A DNA stretch of 64,000 nucleotides from Cloeon dipterum. Lineage: Eukaryota; Arthropoda; Insecta; Ephemeroptera; Baetidae. The translations under genes and the position numbers were made by a program. The stretch's first letter is position 1, and the number at the start of each line of letters is the position of its first letter. Where the stretch lies: contig NC_088789.1 of the NCBI RefSeq assembly GCF_949628265.1, positions 30,435,883-30,499,882 on the forward strand. The letters run 5' to 3'. The notes under the pieces were generated by a model. That model had not been told where the DNA came from and did no database searches. It saw nothing but the letters and a program-made list of their open reading frames with translations. Shown here one piece after another: positions 11,876 to 21,850 of this stretch.

Positions 11876-13168
11876 ATGTCGATTCAAAAGCCGCTGTGCT
11901 TGATTTGCGAGCGTCCAACGGCGGACGGCGCTGTCCTCGCTGTCCACGTGGACAAGGAGAAACTGCAGAATTGGTTTCTCTACGTCTGCAAATATGAATT
12001 GGCCGATGAAATCCAAGACGAGGACAAAGTTTGCTACTTTTGCATCTGGGACGCCGAGTGAGTTCATTTGAATTCATGAATATTTAATTTTTATTAGAGA
12101 AATTTATCCCCTATTTAGGTTCCTCTGGAAATTCAATGGAATGTCAGACGAGGCTTTTGTTTGGTGGCCAAGGATTTCGGATTATTCGGACGATGCAGCG
12201 AAGGAGCTGCGGAATTACTATTTTGGTAAAAATCACGCCTTTATAGAAGCAATTTCTGTTAAATTTTGTATTCGTATAAAGAGGGGAAATTGGATCAATG
12301 TTGGGTGCAGTTGGAGATTATTGAGCAGCCGCTAAGTGATGGCGAAGAGAGACGAAATGTTGAAGCTGAAACACGGTCGAGGCGATGGACATGCATCTAT
12401 TGCGGGAAAATATTTAAATATGCTCGAAATTTGTCTCAACATATGAAGAACATGCACAAAGAAGCCATCAGATGTGAAAATCGCAATTGTCCTACTTATT
12501 TCCACACGCTTGAAGAAAAAGAAGAGCACGCCAAGAATGTCCACGAGAATTCGAAGGAACGAGAAAAATTCAAGTGCAGCTTTTATGGGAAGGAATTTGA
12601 GGGACCATCTAACTACAAAAGTCATGTTCACCGTGTTCACAAAGAGTTTCCTGTAAATTGCTCTCTTCGTGGTTGTCTTACATTTTTCAAAACGGAAATC
12701 GAAATGAAAACTCACTTTGATTCTGCTCACGGGATAGATGTCAAGGCAAGAATGTTCAAATGCAATGATTGCGATTACAAAGCAATGAAAAAATCTAATT
12801 TGGAAGAACACATAGCTAGCAAGCACTTGCCCAAATATATTAAATGCAGAAATTGTGAAAAAATGTACTCGACAGAATTTAGTCTAGAGAGACATATTAA
12901 TCAAGTTCACAAGTTCAAGGTCTGTAGATTTTGCAAATCAGCTGTTACTAACGATTACATGAAACGTTTACACCTGAATGTTAAAAAGTGTTCTCACTGC
13001 AAGATCAAATTTGAATGTCGTGGTTTGTACCAAACGCACTTGAAGTCATGCAGAAAGAGAAAATTTAAATGTGACAAGTGCTCAAAATCATACATCTTCA
13101 AATGCAACTTGGCCCGTCACATGAGAAAAATACACAAACAGTATAAATGGGAGACTATGAACACATAA
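11876..13168 (+). CDS. ZAD-C2H2 zinc-finger protein 3 (3 exons, 391 aa)
   Basis: Third member of the tandem array. Exons 11876-12057, 12119-12225 and 12282-13168 keep the reading frame; the last intron ends in AAG. The ZAD shows CLIC and CYFC pairs, then FVWWPRIS, DDAAKELRNYYF and LDQCWVQLE, then about eight finger units. The third finger has a degenerate zinc site: its expected second Cys is Tyr (FKCSFYGKEF), while copies 1 and 2 have CDFC and CSFC. That finger probably does not fold normally. AATAAA at 13255 is close behind the stop. Copies 2 and 3 resemble each other more than copy 1, suggesting a later duplication. The function is inferred as a transcriptional regulator. Confidence 0.92.
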
Positions 13169-13634
13169 GAACAATCTCTGATTCAATTGCATTGCGTGTT
13201 CACAACCTTTCTTTGTATAATGTTCATTTTGTTTGATATATATCTCTTCAGCGTAATAAAAAGGAAAATAATAGTTTTAGAGACGAATCATTTATTTAAA
13301 TTACCGGTTTAGCAGCGGGGGCCAGATTCGTGCGACGTGCAGGTATGGCGTCCGGTGGAGTATGGTGCGAAATACGGTCACGTGAAAATGCGCGAAAAGA
13401 AGCAAGTTTTGGTCAATATTGTGACGCATAATTTGCATTACTTGTACTAATTATGTCATTGGGTTCGTAAAAACAAACTCTTTTGACACTCGCATGACAG
13501 TCCAAAGAGAGCTTTTTGTTTCCTACATTCAGACGCCATCTTAGATCTGCGCAGTGGGAACCAATTTTATCGCACATCTGTCCCCCACTGTTATTTTATA
13601 GTTCTTTCGCCGCGAGTTGAGCAGCAGTGGGATT

Positions 13635-14035
13635 TTATTCCAAATATTTCTCGGGGTAAGTGGCATTTGCCGAGGGATGGTTCGGATGCCATTCCACAAG
13701 AGTAGCGACGAAAATTGACGAAGGTATTTTTTGGCGGAATTCGTAATAATATTTTCTTATTTTACATCTTGTTAAAGTACTCCCAATTTCCTGATTACTG
13801 ACAATCAAACGCCCCTCTGCTTGCTTAAGGAAGGTGTAGTAGGACTGGCAGTCATCGACATACATATTTACAGACGGGAATTAAAAGCCCCTCCTCCAAT
13901 GACGTCACTATAGCTGCTCAATGCATTTAGCACAGCAGAACTTCCCGCCACGTTGTTTTTCTGGCAGTACGGGACGTGTCATTGGAGGAGGGGCTTTTAA
14001 TGCCCGTCGGTAAATATATGATGTCGGTGTCATAC
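13635..14035. repeat. Duplicated segment with a fold-back at its end
   Basis: The stretch from 'ccaaatatttctcggggtaa' to about 13870 recurs at 18420-18690 (+) and about 20540-20740 (reversed). At 13861-14021 a fold-back has arms reading 'aaaagcccctcctccaatga' and 'tcattggaggaggggctttt', about 45-50 bases each with a 65-base loop. This looks like a MITE or a fragment of one. Confidence 0.7.
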
Positions 14036-14426
14036 TTATATCGTCCTCATCTCGCTTTCCAGATAAGAGCTCTATGGTCCTGTTGAAGAGGAATGTCTAT
14101 TTCCAAATAAATGGCTTTTTAACTTTAAATTTACTATAATGCTCCCAATAAATGATTTGAAATACATATTTTTTGAACGCATTGGAATTTCGCTGTCGTC
14201 TGCTCAGAAAATTCACGTTTTAAAAAAATGCAAATTAAAAATTTAATTTATAAAAGTTGTTTAAAAAAATCGAGATCTTTAGGAAAAAAGGAAAATACTT
14301 ATCATATTTCCTTTTGAGCTATGCATTTATCCAATCTTTGATTCTGCGCTTTAACTTCACAATTTTACAGGTGTTGATTTCAGAAAAATAAGTCAAATTC
14401 GCTGCTATTTTTTTATTCCGAGACAC

Positions 14427-16320
14427 TTATTTTGTACAATGAAAAATGCGGGATTTATGGAATTTATTCATTCGATGATGTGCGATATGGAACAATTCCA
14501 CTTTCTTGCTTGTAATAAACGATTTGAGATACTTCTTGACCTCATGGGAAGCCAATTTGAGCACTGATTTTTCTCCAACGGACAATTCTCGGGGATAGGC
14601 CCCCTTTCTCACGACAAGCCATTTGCACACTTCTTTGTCAAAGTTTTCAACAGCAATGTGAAAAGTGGTTTTACCTCCATCTCCCCTTTGCTTGATCATT
14701 TTTTTGTCTTTGGCGTCCACGAATTTGGCACTCTGTAACTTGCGGTTAATTACGCAGAAGTGAAGAAGGTTGTTCCCTTTCCATTTCACGTTCAAATCGG
14801 CACCGAGTTCGAGCAAAGCCTCTGCAACCTTGTCGGGTTGTCTTTCGTTGAGCATGGCAGAATGAAGCGGAGTGAAGAAGTTTTTGTCGATTTGGTTCAC
14901 GTATTCCAGAAAGTCCTTTCCAAATGTTTTGATGAAGTCTTTTCCATTGATCATGTTCTGAGTAGCGTAATGGAGGAAGTTGCTAAGGGTAACTCTGTTA
15001 ATGCCGTAGAGGTCTTGGCCCTCGTCAATCAGCCACCGGCACATTTCGACGCTTCCAAACTGCGCTGCGAGATGGAGAATTGTCAGTCCGTCTTCATTGA
15101 TCTCATTGATGAGCTCTCCGTCCATCTCGTGCACGAATTTCGCAGCTTCTAGTCTGTTGCGTGACACACAATACTGCAACAAGTTTTTGCCTTCTGTTCT
15201 GATTTTTGTGTCAGCAACTCTCTTGAATAACTCTTCAATTTCTTTTGCACAGAATGAACCTTGTCCTAATTTAAGAAGAAAGGCCGATCTATAGGCATTG
15301 CTTTGCTGAGCAGCGGTGAATTCGAACTTTGAGAATAAGTATTGAAGAATCTTACTCGCTTCGTTTTTGCGGTTGACAGCAACGTCAATCAGAATATGGT
15401 TTTTCCAGTCTTCATCCTCAAACTTGTTGACGTCGATTTCGACTTCTTCCAGCAACCACTTGCACATCTCCAGATCTGCATAATGGCAAGCTGCTTCAAG
15501 GATGGCAAAACGATCATATGGGCTTTCCCACAACTTCTCTTGATCCTTCAAATCTTTGTACAATTGTTTTGCGAACTTCAAGTTATTTCGCATGATGCAA
15601 AAATGTAGAAGACTACCAAAAGTTGTTTTTCTACCACTGCGTTTCTCCGAGGAAGAATATAATCGCAATGCAGACCTGTAATTCCCAGCTTGGACGGCAT
15701 AATTGACTGCTGTGTTACGATAAGCGTCTTCTGCATCCAAATGGCACACTTTTCGATGTAAGAAGAATTCGATCAGACGATCTCCGTGGGCCTCGTTCAT
15801 GGCGGCGTAGTGCAGAGGAGTGGCGCCAAAAATGCTGCATTTTTCGTTGAAGTCAGCGCCCTGCTCCAAGAGGCGCCAACAGACGTCAACATCGGACACC
15901 CTTGCCGCGAAATGGAGAGCGGGTAAGTCCCCTTTGTTCTTCTCGACAAATCTCAGCTTGGTCGTGATCCACTTTTCGTATTGCTCGTCCAATTTCATTA
16001 ACTTCTCCTGTTGAATTTTTTGTTTTCTCCGAAGTTGTCGTTTTCCTGAAACATTTGACATATTTAAAATGCATGTCTTTTATATTGGCTAGGTGTCTCA
16101 GCCGCGTAGTTTTGAATGCGCCCAGCAGCCATTTTTTCCAGCTATACTGCCAAAAGTCCCAGAAGGCCGGGAATCTTTTCAATTTTTCAACATTTAAACG
16201 GCTGATGGCTGGTCACGTGATCAAAACTTTGCTGGCTTCGTATATTGGCTACAAAAATCTTTACTCACTGCGTGTGCTGCAAGAATCTGGAATATCCTCT
16301 TCCCCCGAAATGTTGTTCAT
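14427..16320 (-). CDS. AnkA: ankyrin-repeat protein (2 exons, 556 aa)
   Basis: Exon 1 is 16269-16320 (ATG AAC AAC, 52 nt, donor GTGAGT) and exon 2 is 14427-16045; they join in frame. The start is chosen because AnkB has the same short exon with the same phase, although exon 2 also opens with a potential ATG of its own. After a basic, coiled-coil-like stretch the protein is almost entirely ankyrin repeats: PALHFAARVSDVDVC, GATPLHYAAMNEAHG, TILHLAAQFGSVEMC, TPLHSAML and GKTTFHIAVENFDKEVC. Between the N- and C-terminal arrays lies a diverged middle region. No kinase, death, DNA-binding or catalytic domain is visible, so it is probably an intracellular binding scaffold. AATAAA (reverse) is at 14412-14417. 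AnkB at 36 kb is an inverted near-twin, and a fragment of this 3' end recurs at 18.9 kb. Confidence 0.9.
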
Positions 16321-16329
16321 TTTGTTGTT

Positions 16330-17150
16330 TTCTCAACTGGGAACAAAAAGAATCGGATTAATATATTAATACACAATTTTGTTATGTTGTAGCATTTAGA
16401 GCCAAAAAATAACACGGTCAGTGATTTTTCAAATTACGACATCGAAATAAACCCAGCTGTATCAACTACGGTTCCGAAAAATTCCGCTTTTTTATCTTAT
16501 GTAACACCATCCTATTTTATTTTGGGGGTTATATCAGACTGAATGGGTTTATAGGGTTTTTATTAGATTAGCTTTTGTTAAATGCAACGTGGTCAGGATA
16601 CTTATCTAGCTTCATAATTATTCAGGAATGAGCCTTTTATCTAGATTTACGTTGCAACCTTAGCTCACCCAGGCAGTAATTCAGGCCGCACTAGTCTGAC
16701 GGTGGCTATTTTTTGCTCTGATGTTTACAGTCCGGAATTAGAAATTGCAAATAAAAATCGATACTAGAAAATAATAATTTTCCTCTTCAATTACCTTTGC
16801 TTAGTGATTTGTTCACTTACGAAATAAAGTGAAAATACTGAAAATATTAAAGCCTTGGGACCTATTAGGAAATTTAGTCTGGGAAATAAAGCCGGGTCAG
16901 TTAAAAAACGAAAGGGCAAAATTCGGAACCTCTAAGAAATCTTTCGACGTATTAGAAACTTAAACTGCTACATTTAAAATCTAAATCAGAATACATATTT
17001 TTACTCCTATGAACGCCTTCATGCTCGATTAGAATGTATTAACTGTTCTCCATATTTTATTTTAACGAAATTAGTATTTTTTAATTGGAAACTCCATATA
17101 ATTGAAAGAAGAACGCATGTACTGACGATAAAATATAATATATAAACTGG
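16330..17150. repeat. Upstream arm of the AnkA/AnkB inverted duplication
   Basis: The reverse complement matches 34.98-35.99 kb. Examples are 'cgattctttttgttcccagt' before AnkA versus 'cgattctttttgtttccagt' before AnkB, the 'tctagataaa..ctgaataatt' block, and 'cagtttatat' at the inner end. No gene seen. The duplication therefore covers the ankyrin gene plus its upstream kilobase. Confidence 0.75.
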
Positions 17151-17159
17151 CCATTCCGG

Positions 17160-17910
17160 GCCTGTTTTAATTTTTTGGTCCAGTCCGTGCCTGAGACGCT
17201 CGCATGCAAAAAGCAGCGGAGCCAATAGGGGAGAAAAAATGAACAAAATACACATGCCGCGAAGGAAGGAAGGACGAAAATACAAATGTGTTTAGAAATA
17301 ATTACAATTTCTAGAGCTGCCTTGAGATCTCACAATCAGAGAATAATTAAAATCCTTACCGCAATTAAAGTGTCAGGGGAGCAAAAAGGGTCTTCGTTTT
17401 ATAGAATAAATTCGGAATAATAAAACGAGGATTTAGAGGGACGAAAAGAGGGTTGGGATAAAGCTTCCTGGCTCATTAATTAGATTTCAGACCAATTATT
17501 GTCAAGATAAATGTTTAAAATGCGATTTAGTAAGAGACTTACGGAGAACTGAAGCTGCAACAGGCGAGAAAATGCGGTGAGAGTATGATTGAGGGCTGAC
17601 GCGTGCACTGCTCGACGCTCTGGCTGACAATGAGAAGGAGAAGAACTTTGCTGCAGCTGCAACAAGCGAACAGAGGACCACATACAGGTTGAAAAGGTGA
17701 ATGACCTGGCAGGTGCAAGCCCATGATAACAAAGAACATTCCAATAAAAGGCAAAGGTGTGGGAAAGAAGCTGGCTTAGAAAAGCAGAGAGAAAAATTAT
17801 TTTGCCGTCACAAAGGCTTCCGCAGAGCAACATTCTTATTTATTTACGAATTTTATTTGTACGTCGACCAGAAAAAACGCTTTTTCTCGCTCTTAATTTT
17901 TGTAATCCAG
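17160..17910 (-). repeat. About 1.1-kb dispersed promoter-like repeat, copy 1 (partial)
   Basis: Related copies lie at 19.0-20.09 (-), 21.16-21.54 (+) and 31.75-32.84 (+). Shared landmarks, read in the + copy orientation, are 'gttccgtggaagc', 'gacggcaaaatcattttt', 'cctgttgcagcttcagttct', 'ccgtaagtctctta' and 'tttttctccccc'. The 'cttcagttct|ccgtaagt' stretch looks like an initiator followed by a splice donor, so the unit may derive from a gene's promoter and first exon. Overlapping ORFs here are not convincing. Confidence 0.7.
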
Positions 17911-18419
17911 TGATTTTTAAATAAATGCAATCGGTTTGTGTCAAATAAATAGCGAGAGCATCGACCTACACAGAAGCGCACGCGTTTTCCTTTTAATTCG
18001 CTCCGACCGATTTTTTAATATTTTCCTTCCATGGCATTTTCCAATACATGATGTCTCCTTTCGCGTAATTCGTATACAGTTAAACGCCAGTATAGAACCA
18101 ATAATTATACTTTTTAAAAGTTCAAATATAATAAGGGGATGAAGAGAATATAAAATTAGTATTGAGTTTTACTTTAATTGTTTATAGACCTTGACCAAAG
18201 AGAATTATTTCCATCAAGCACATAATTGATTTGTAAATCTACAGCTTCTCTCTCTTAAATGATGAGTCAAGGTACAATACCAAGATTTGTTAATTTGTGT
18301 AGTGATTATTGGCATACTTGTAAAATGAGAAAATATTACGATTTTTTTCATTATTTTTTTTAATTCCTGCGTTGGTGGTGCCGCGTATTTAGCAGTTGGA
18401 TTTTTTGGATGCGTTCCAG

Positions 18420-19020
18420 ATTTATTCCAAATATTTCTCGGGGTAAGTGGCATTTGTCGAGGGATGATTTGGATGCCATTCCAAGAGCAGCGACAAAAAT
18501 TGATGCAGATTTTATGGCGAAATTCAAAACATTTTCTCATTTTACATCTTTTATTGTTAAAGTACTACCACTTTCCTGAAAATCAAGTGCCTCTCTGCGT
18601 GCTTAAGGACGGGCACATGTAGCACTGGCAGACACAGACATATCTATAGACGGTAATAATAATTGTTAAAATCCCTCCTACTATGACGTCACTGCTCAGT
18701 GTGACTAAGAAATTTGTTATCATCTGCTAAGAAATGGCAGATTTTTTAATAATGAAAAGTACCAATATATGTAATAAAAATTTGTTTAAAAAAATCAATG
18801 ATCTTCAAAGAAAGCGGCGCTTCACAACAGGAAAGAAATAAAAATAATTTCCGAAATTTAGTAGAAACGTAAACTTTACAAGATGTGGATTTATGAAGAA
18901 AGTTTGATTTGCTGCTATTTTTTATTCCGATAGAGTGTTATTTTGTATATTGAAAAATGCGGACTTTATTCATTCAAAGAAGCGATGCATGAAAAAATTT
19001 TACTTTGCTGCTTGTAATAA
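18420..19020 (-). pseudogene. Fragment of the AnkA 3' end plus downstream duplicate
   Basis: This 600-base segment is collinear with 13650-14515: the same 'ccaaatatttctcggggtaa' start, the same 'gtttaaaaaaatc' middle and the same 'gctgctattttttattccga' polyadenylation region. It ends inside the last codons of the ankyrin gene ('cttgctgcttgtaataaa' versus 'tttcttgcttgtaataaa'). Only the final 15-20 codons of the gene are represented and they no longer encode an ankyrin repeat. It is a truncated segmental duplicate, not a gene. Confidence 0.75.
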
Positions 19021-20090
19021 AAACCTGAGCGCCTGAGACGCTCGCATACCAAGCAGCGAAGCCAAAATAACGGGGGAGAAAAATGAACAAGGTACACATT
19101 CCGCGCATGGAAGGAAAGGTTAAAAATACAAATGTTTTTAGAAAAAATTACAATTTTCAATGCTACCTTCAGATCTCCCAATTAGAGAATAATTATTATA
19201 TTTTATGTGGCAGTGAAATTGTCGAGGTCATATAATAGGTCTGCTTTTTATAGATAAGCAATTCGGATACGAGGATTTTGTGGGACAGAAAGCGGATTGA
19301 GATAAAATTTACTGACTTATTGATTAGATTTCATAACAATTATAATCAATATAAATATTTAAATGCGATTTTGTAAGAGACTTACGGAGAACTGGAGCTG
19401 CAACAGGCGAGAAAATGTGGTGAGAATGAATAACAGAGAGGGATGACGCGCTTACTGCTCGACGCTCTGACTGACAATGAGAAGAACTTAGCTGTGCTGC
19501 TGACTCACAGGGCTGAAAAGGTGAATGACCTGGCAGCTGCAAACAAACAAGGTGTGAGTGGGAGTGGTTTGGGAAAGAAGCAGGCTTACAAAAGCGGGGA
19601 GAAAAATCGAGCAACTAATTTTGCCGTCACAAAGGCTTCCACGGAGCAAACATTCCTAATTATTTACGCATTTTATTTGCGTCGCAATTAAAATTCAATA
19701 ATTTATAATACGATTTTTTCGACGCGAATGTGCCTAAAAAAATTAGTTCAACCAACTGACGGAGGGAAATTATTTTCTGAAACTGCCAATTTATTAGTTC
19801 GCAATTTCAGGTACTCATAGGGTTGCAATTAAAATGTGTTTTGATAATTAAGTTGCGGATGACGACAGCAGCCTGAGGGAAGCAAGCAGCCTTTTTAAAA
19901 TGTATAAAACTCTACTTCGTTCTGCATGATAGTGCAACAAATATGTGGAAGATAAAAAGAAATACATGCGCGCTCTCTGCTCTCTTTTGCTATAATGACA
20001 AATAAGGAATTAAGCGGCCCTATATTTAAAAAATACTTGAAGACAGAAACTACTACTTATAGTGCGCCTACATGGTAATTTTAACTAAAA
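19020..20090 (-). repeat. About 1.1-kb dispersed promoter-like repeat, copy 2 (longest - strand copy)
   Basis: The reverse complement matches 31.75-32.84 along most of its length. This includes the outer part ('cttgaagacagaaact', 'ctgcatgatagtgcaacaaa', 'aaaactctacttcgttctgc'), which is missing from copy 1, and the inner part ('gagacgctcgcat', 'gggggagaaaaatgaacaag'). No ORF is conserved among all copies, which argues for a non-coding repeat or a transposon without coding capacity. Confidence 0.7.
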
Positions 20091-20536
20091 TTTTCAGCCA
20101 GCCGCAGCCATCAGAAAATTGATAATAAAAACACTACCATTTTAAGCCTGCTTTTATTGCTGCGGAGAGAATTGTTATTGTTATTTTAAATTGAAAAAGA
20201 AAAACCGATGGTTCATTTAAATCCTGTCCGGTCCTTTTCCGGTTTTAATTTCGGTCGGATTCAAATTTCCACTTTCAGGCTTCTGTCTTGATATAGGCTC
20301 TATTTGACTGATAAAAATAAGTTATTAATTCGTGAAACCTAATTCGCACCATCTTAAAAAAACAATATTCGTAAAAAATTCAACTCTGTAACGTGATTTT
20401 TGTTAGTGCCTTGAGCCGCGCCGGTAGCCAGCAGCCGCGCGCCTATTACTAGGCAAGCCGCCGCAGCCGCGAGATTTTGGCGGCTAAAAGCCGGTTTAGC
20501 CAGCAGCCAACAAAAAATTGGCGGCTCAGACCTTAA

Positions 20537-20745
20537 CTGTCAGTCCTTAAGCACACAGAGAGGCGCTGGATTTTCAGGAAAGTGGTAGTAGTACTATAAC
20601 AAGATGTAAAAAATGAGAAAATGTTTCGAATTCCGCCATAAAATCTCCGTCAATTTTCGTCGTTGCTTTTGGAATGGCATTCGAATCATCCCTCTCGGCA
20701 GATGCCAAATACCCCGAGAAATAAATATTTGGAATAAATCCCGAA
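20537..20745 (-). repeat. Third copy of the 13.65-kb segment (inverted)
   Basis: The reverse complement carries 'ccaaatatttatttctcggg', 'gatgccattccaaaagcaac', 'acatcttg' and 'gtgcttaaggac', matching 13.65-13.87 and 18.42-18.62. It ends before any ankyrin-gene sequence. Confidence 0.7.
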
Positions 20746-21159
20746 CGATTCCAAAAATCCGACTGCTCAGAGAGAGAAAGAAGCTTAGATTTAAATATCA
20801 ATAATGTGCTTAATGGAAATAATAGACCATGTTTAATCCAGGCTAGAAAATATATAAAAGCAAAACGCAATTTTATAATTATCTATTACTTTCTTGAATA
20901 TCTTTGAACCTTTGAAAAGTCTTATTCTTGGTTGAGGACTGGCTTTTAACTATAATTACAAAACATGTTTAGAATAATGCCACAAAAAATTTTTGTCCAA
21001 AACATAAAAAAGTCGGTCGTACCCCGAAATAAAAGGAAAACGAATGTTATTTCTCTATTATTTTGTTCAATTTTTATTAATAAAATTAATTTGACACAAA
21101 ATATAAGAAAAAATAAATAAATAAGGGTGAATTAATTTAAAAATGTAAGGGTTACAATT

Positions 21160-21545
21160 ATGAGCGAGGAAAACCATTTTTCTGGTCGACGTACAAATTA
21201 AATTCGTAAATAAAAAAGAATGTTGCTCCGTGGAAGCCTTTGTGACGGCAAAATCATTTTTTCTCTCCGCTTTTGTAAGCCAGCTTCTTTCCCACACCCT
21301 TGCCGTTTATTGGAATGTTCTTTGTTATCTTGAGCTTTGCACCTGCCAGGTCATTCACCTTTTAAACCGCAGTGCAATGACGATCACCTCTGTGTGTTCC
21401 TCTGCTCGCAATTGATTCTCATTGTCAGTCAAAGCGTCGAGCATTGCACACGTCAGCCCTCAATTACTCTCACCAAATTTTTTTCGCCTGTTGCAGCATC
21501 AGTTCTCCGTAAGTTTCTTTCTAAATCGCATCGACGAGTCTAACG
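21160..21545 (+). repeat. About 1.1-kb dispersed promoter-like repeat, copy 3 (truncated)
   Basis: Matches copy 1 most closely ('ttttctggtcgacgtacaaa' is shared only with copy 1) and ends soon after the 'ctccgtaagt' donor-like site. It then passes into 'gtctaacggtggg...ctgatgttt', which resembles the stretch near 16.7 kb. It lies about 300 bases upstream of PREP. Confidence 0.7.
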
Positions 21546-21850
21546 GTGGGTAATTGTTGCAATCCTGATGTTTGCAACCAAAAAAATAAGGAACCAAAAA
21601 AATTCGAAAAATTTCACAAAAACTAATATTAACACCACCTTGAATGAAATATACATTTCCAGCATTTTTTGCTTCGGCCCATGATTATTTATATTTCACG
21701 CTCACGACGAGTCAGTTCGTCAGTTGACATTCATTCGGCTTGCCGCTGGCTTTGTTAATTGCTGCACGCCGAAATTCAACTAAGGTTTTTCGAAGCTCCG
21801 TTTTTCACCGCAGCAGGTGGACGACACGTACGTAGAATCGTGTTGCGAGC

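Noticed and set aside
14760-15608. Plus-strand ORFs of 65-130 codons opposite AnkA (and similar ones opposite AnkB, AnkE and the transposase)
   Set aside because: They are antisense shadows of strongly coding exons, with no domain of their own.
17150-17205. hAT-like ends ('gggcctg' and 'ggtccagtccgtgcctg') near 17.15-17.2 kb, also at 32.79-32.84 and 46.18 kb
   Set aside because: Only tens of bases apart or unpaired, with no 8-bp duplication; relics at most.
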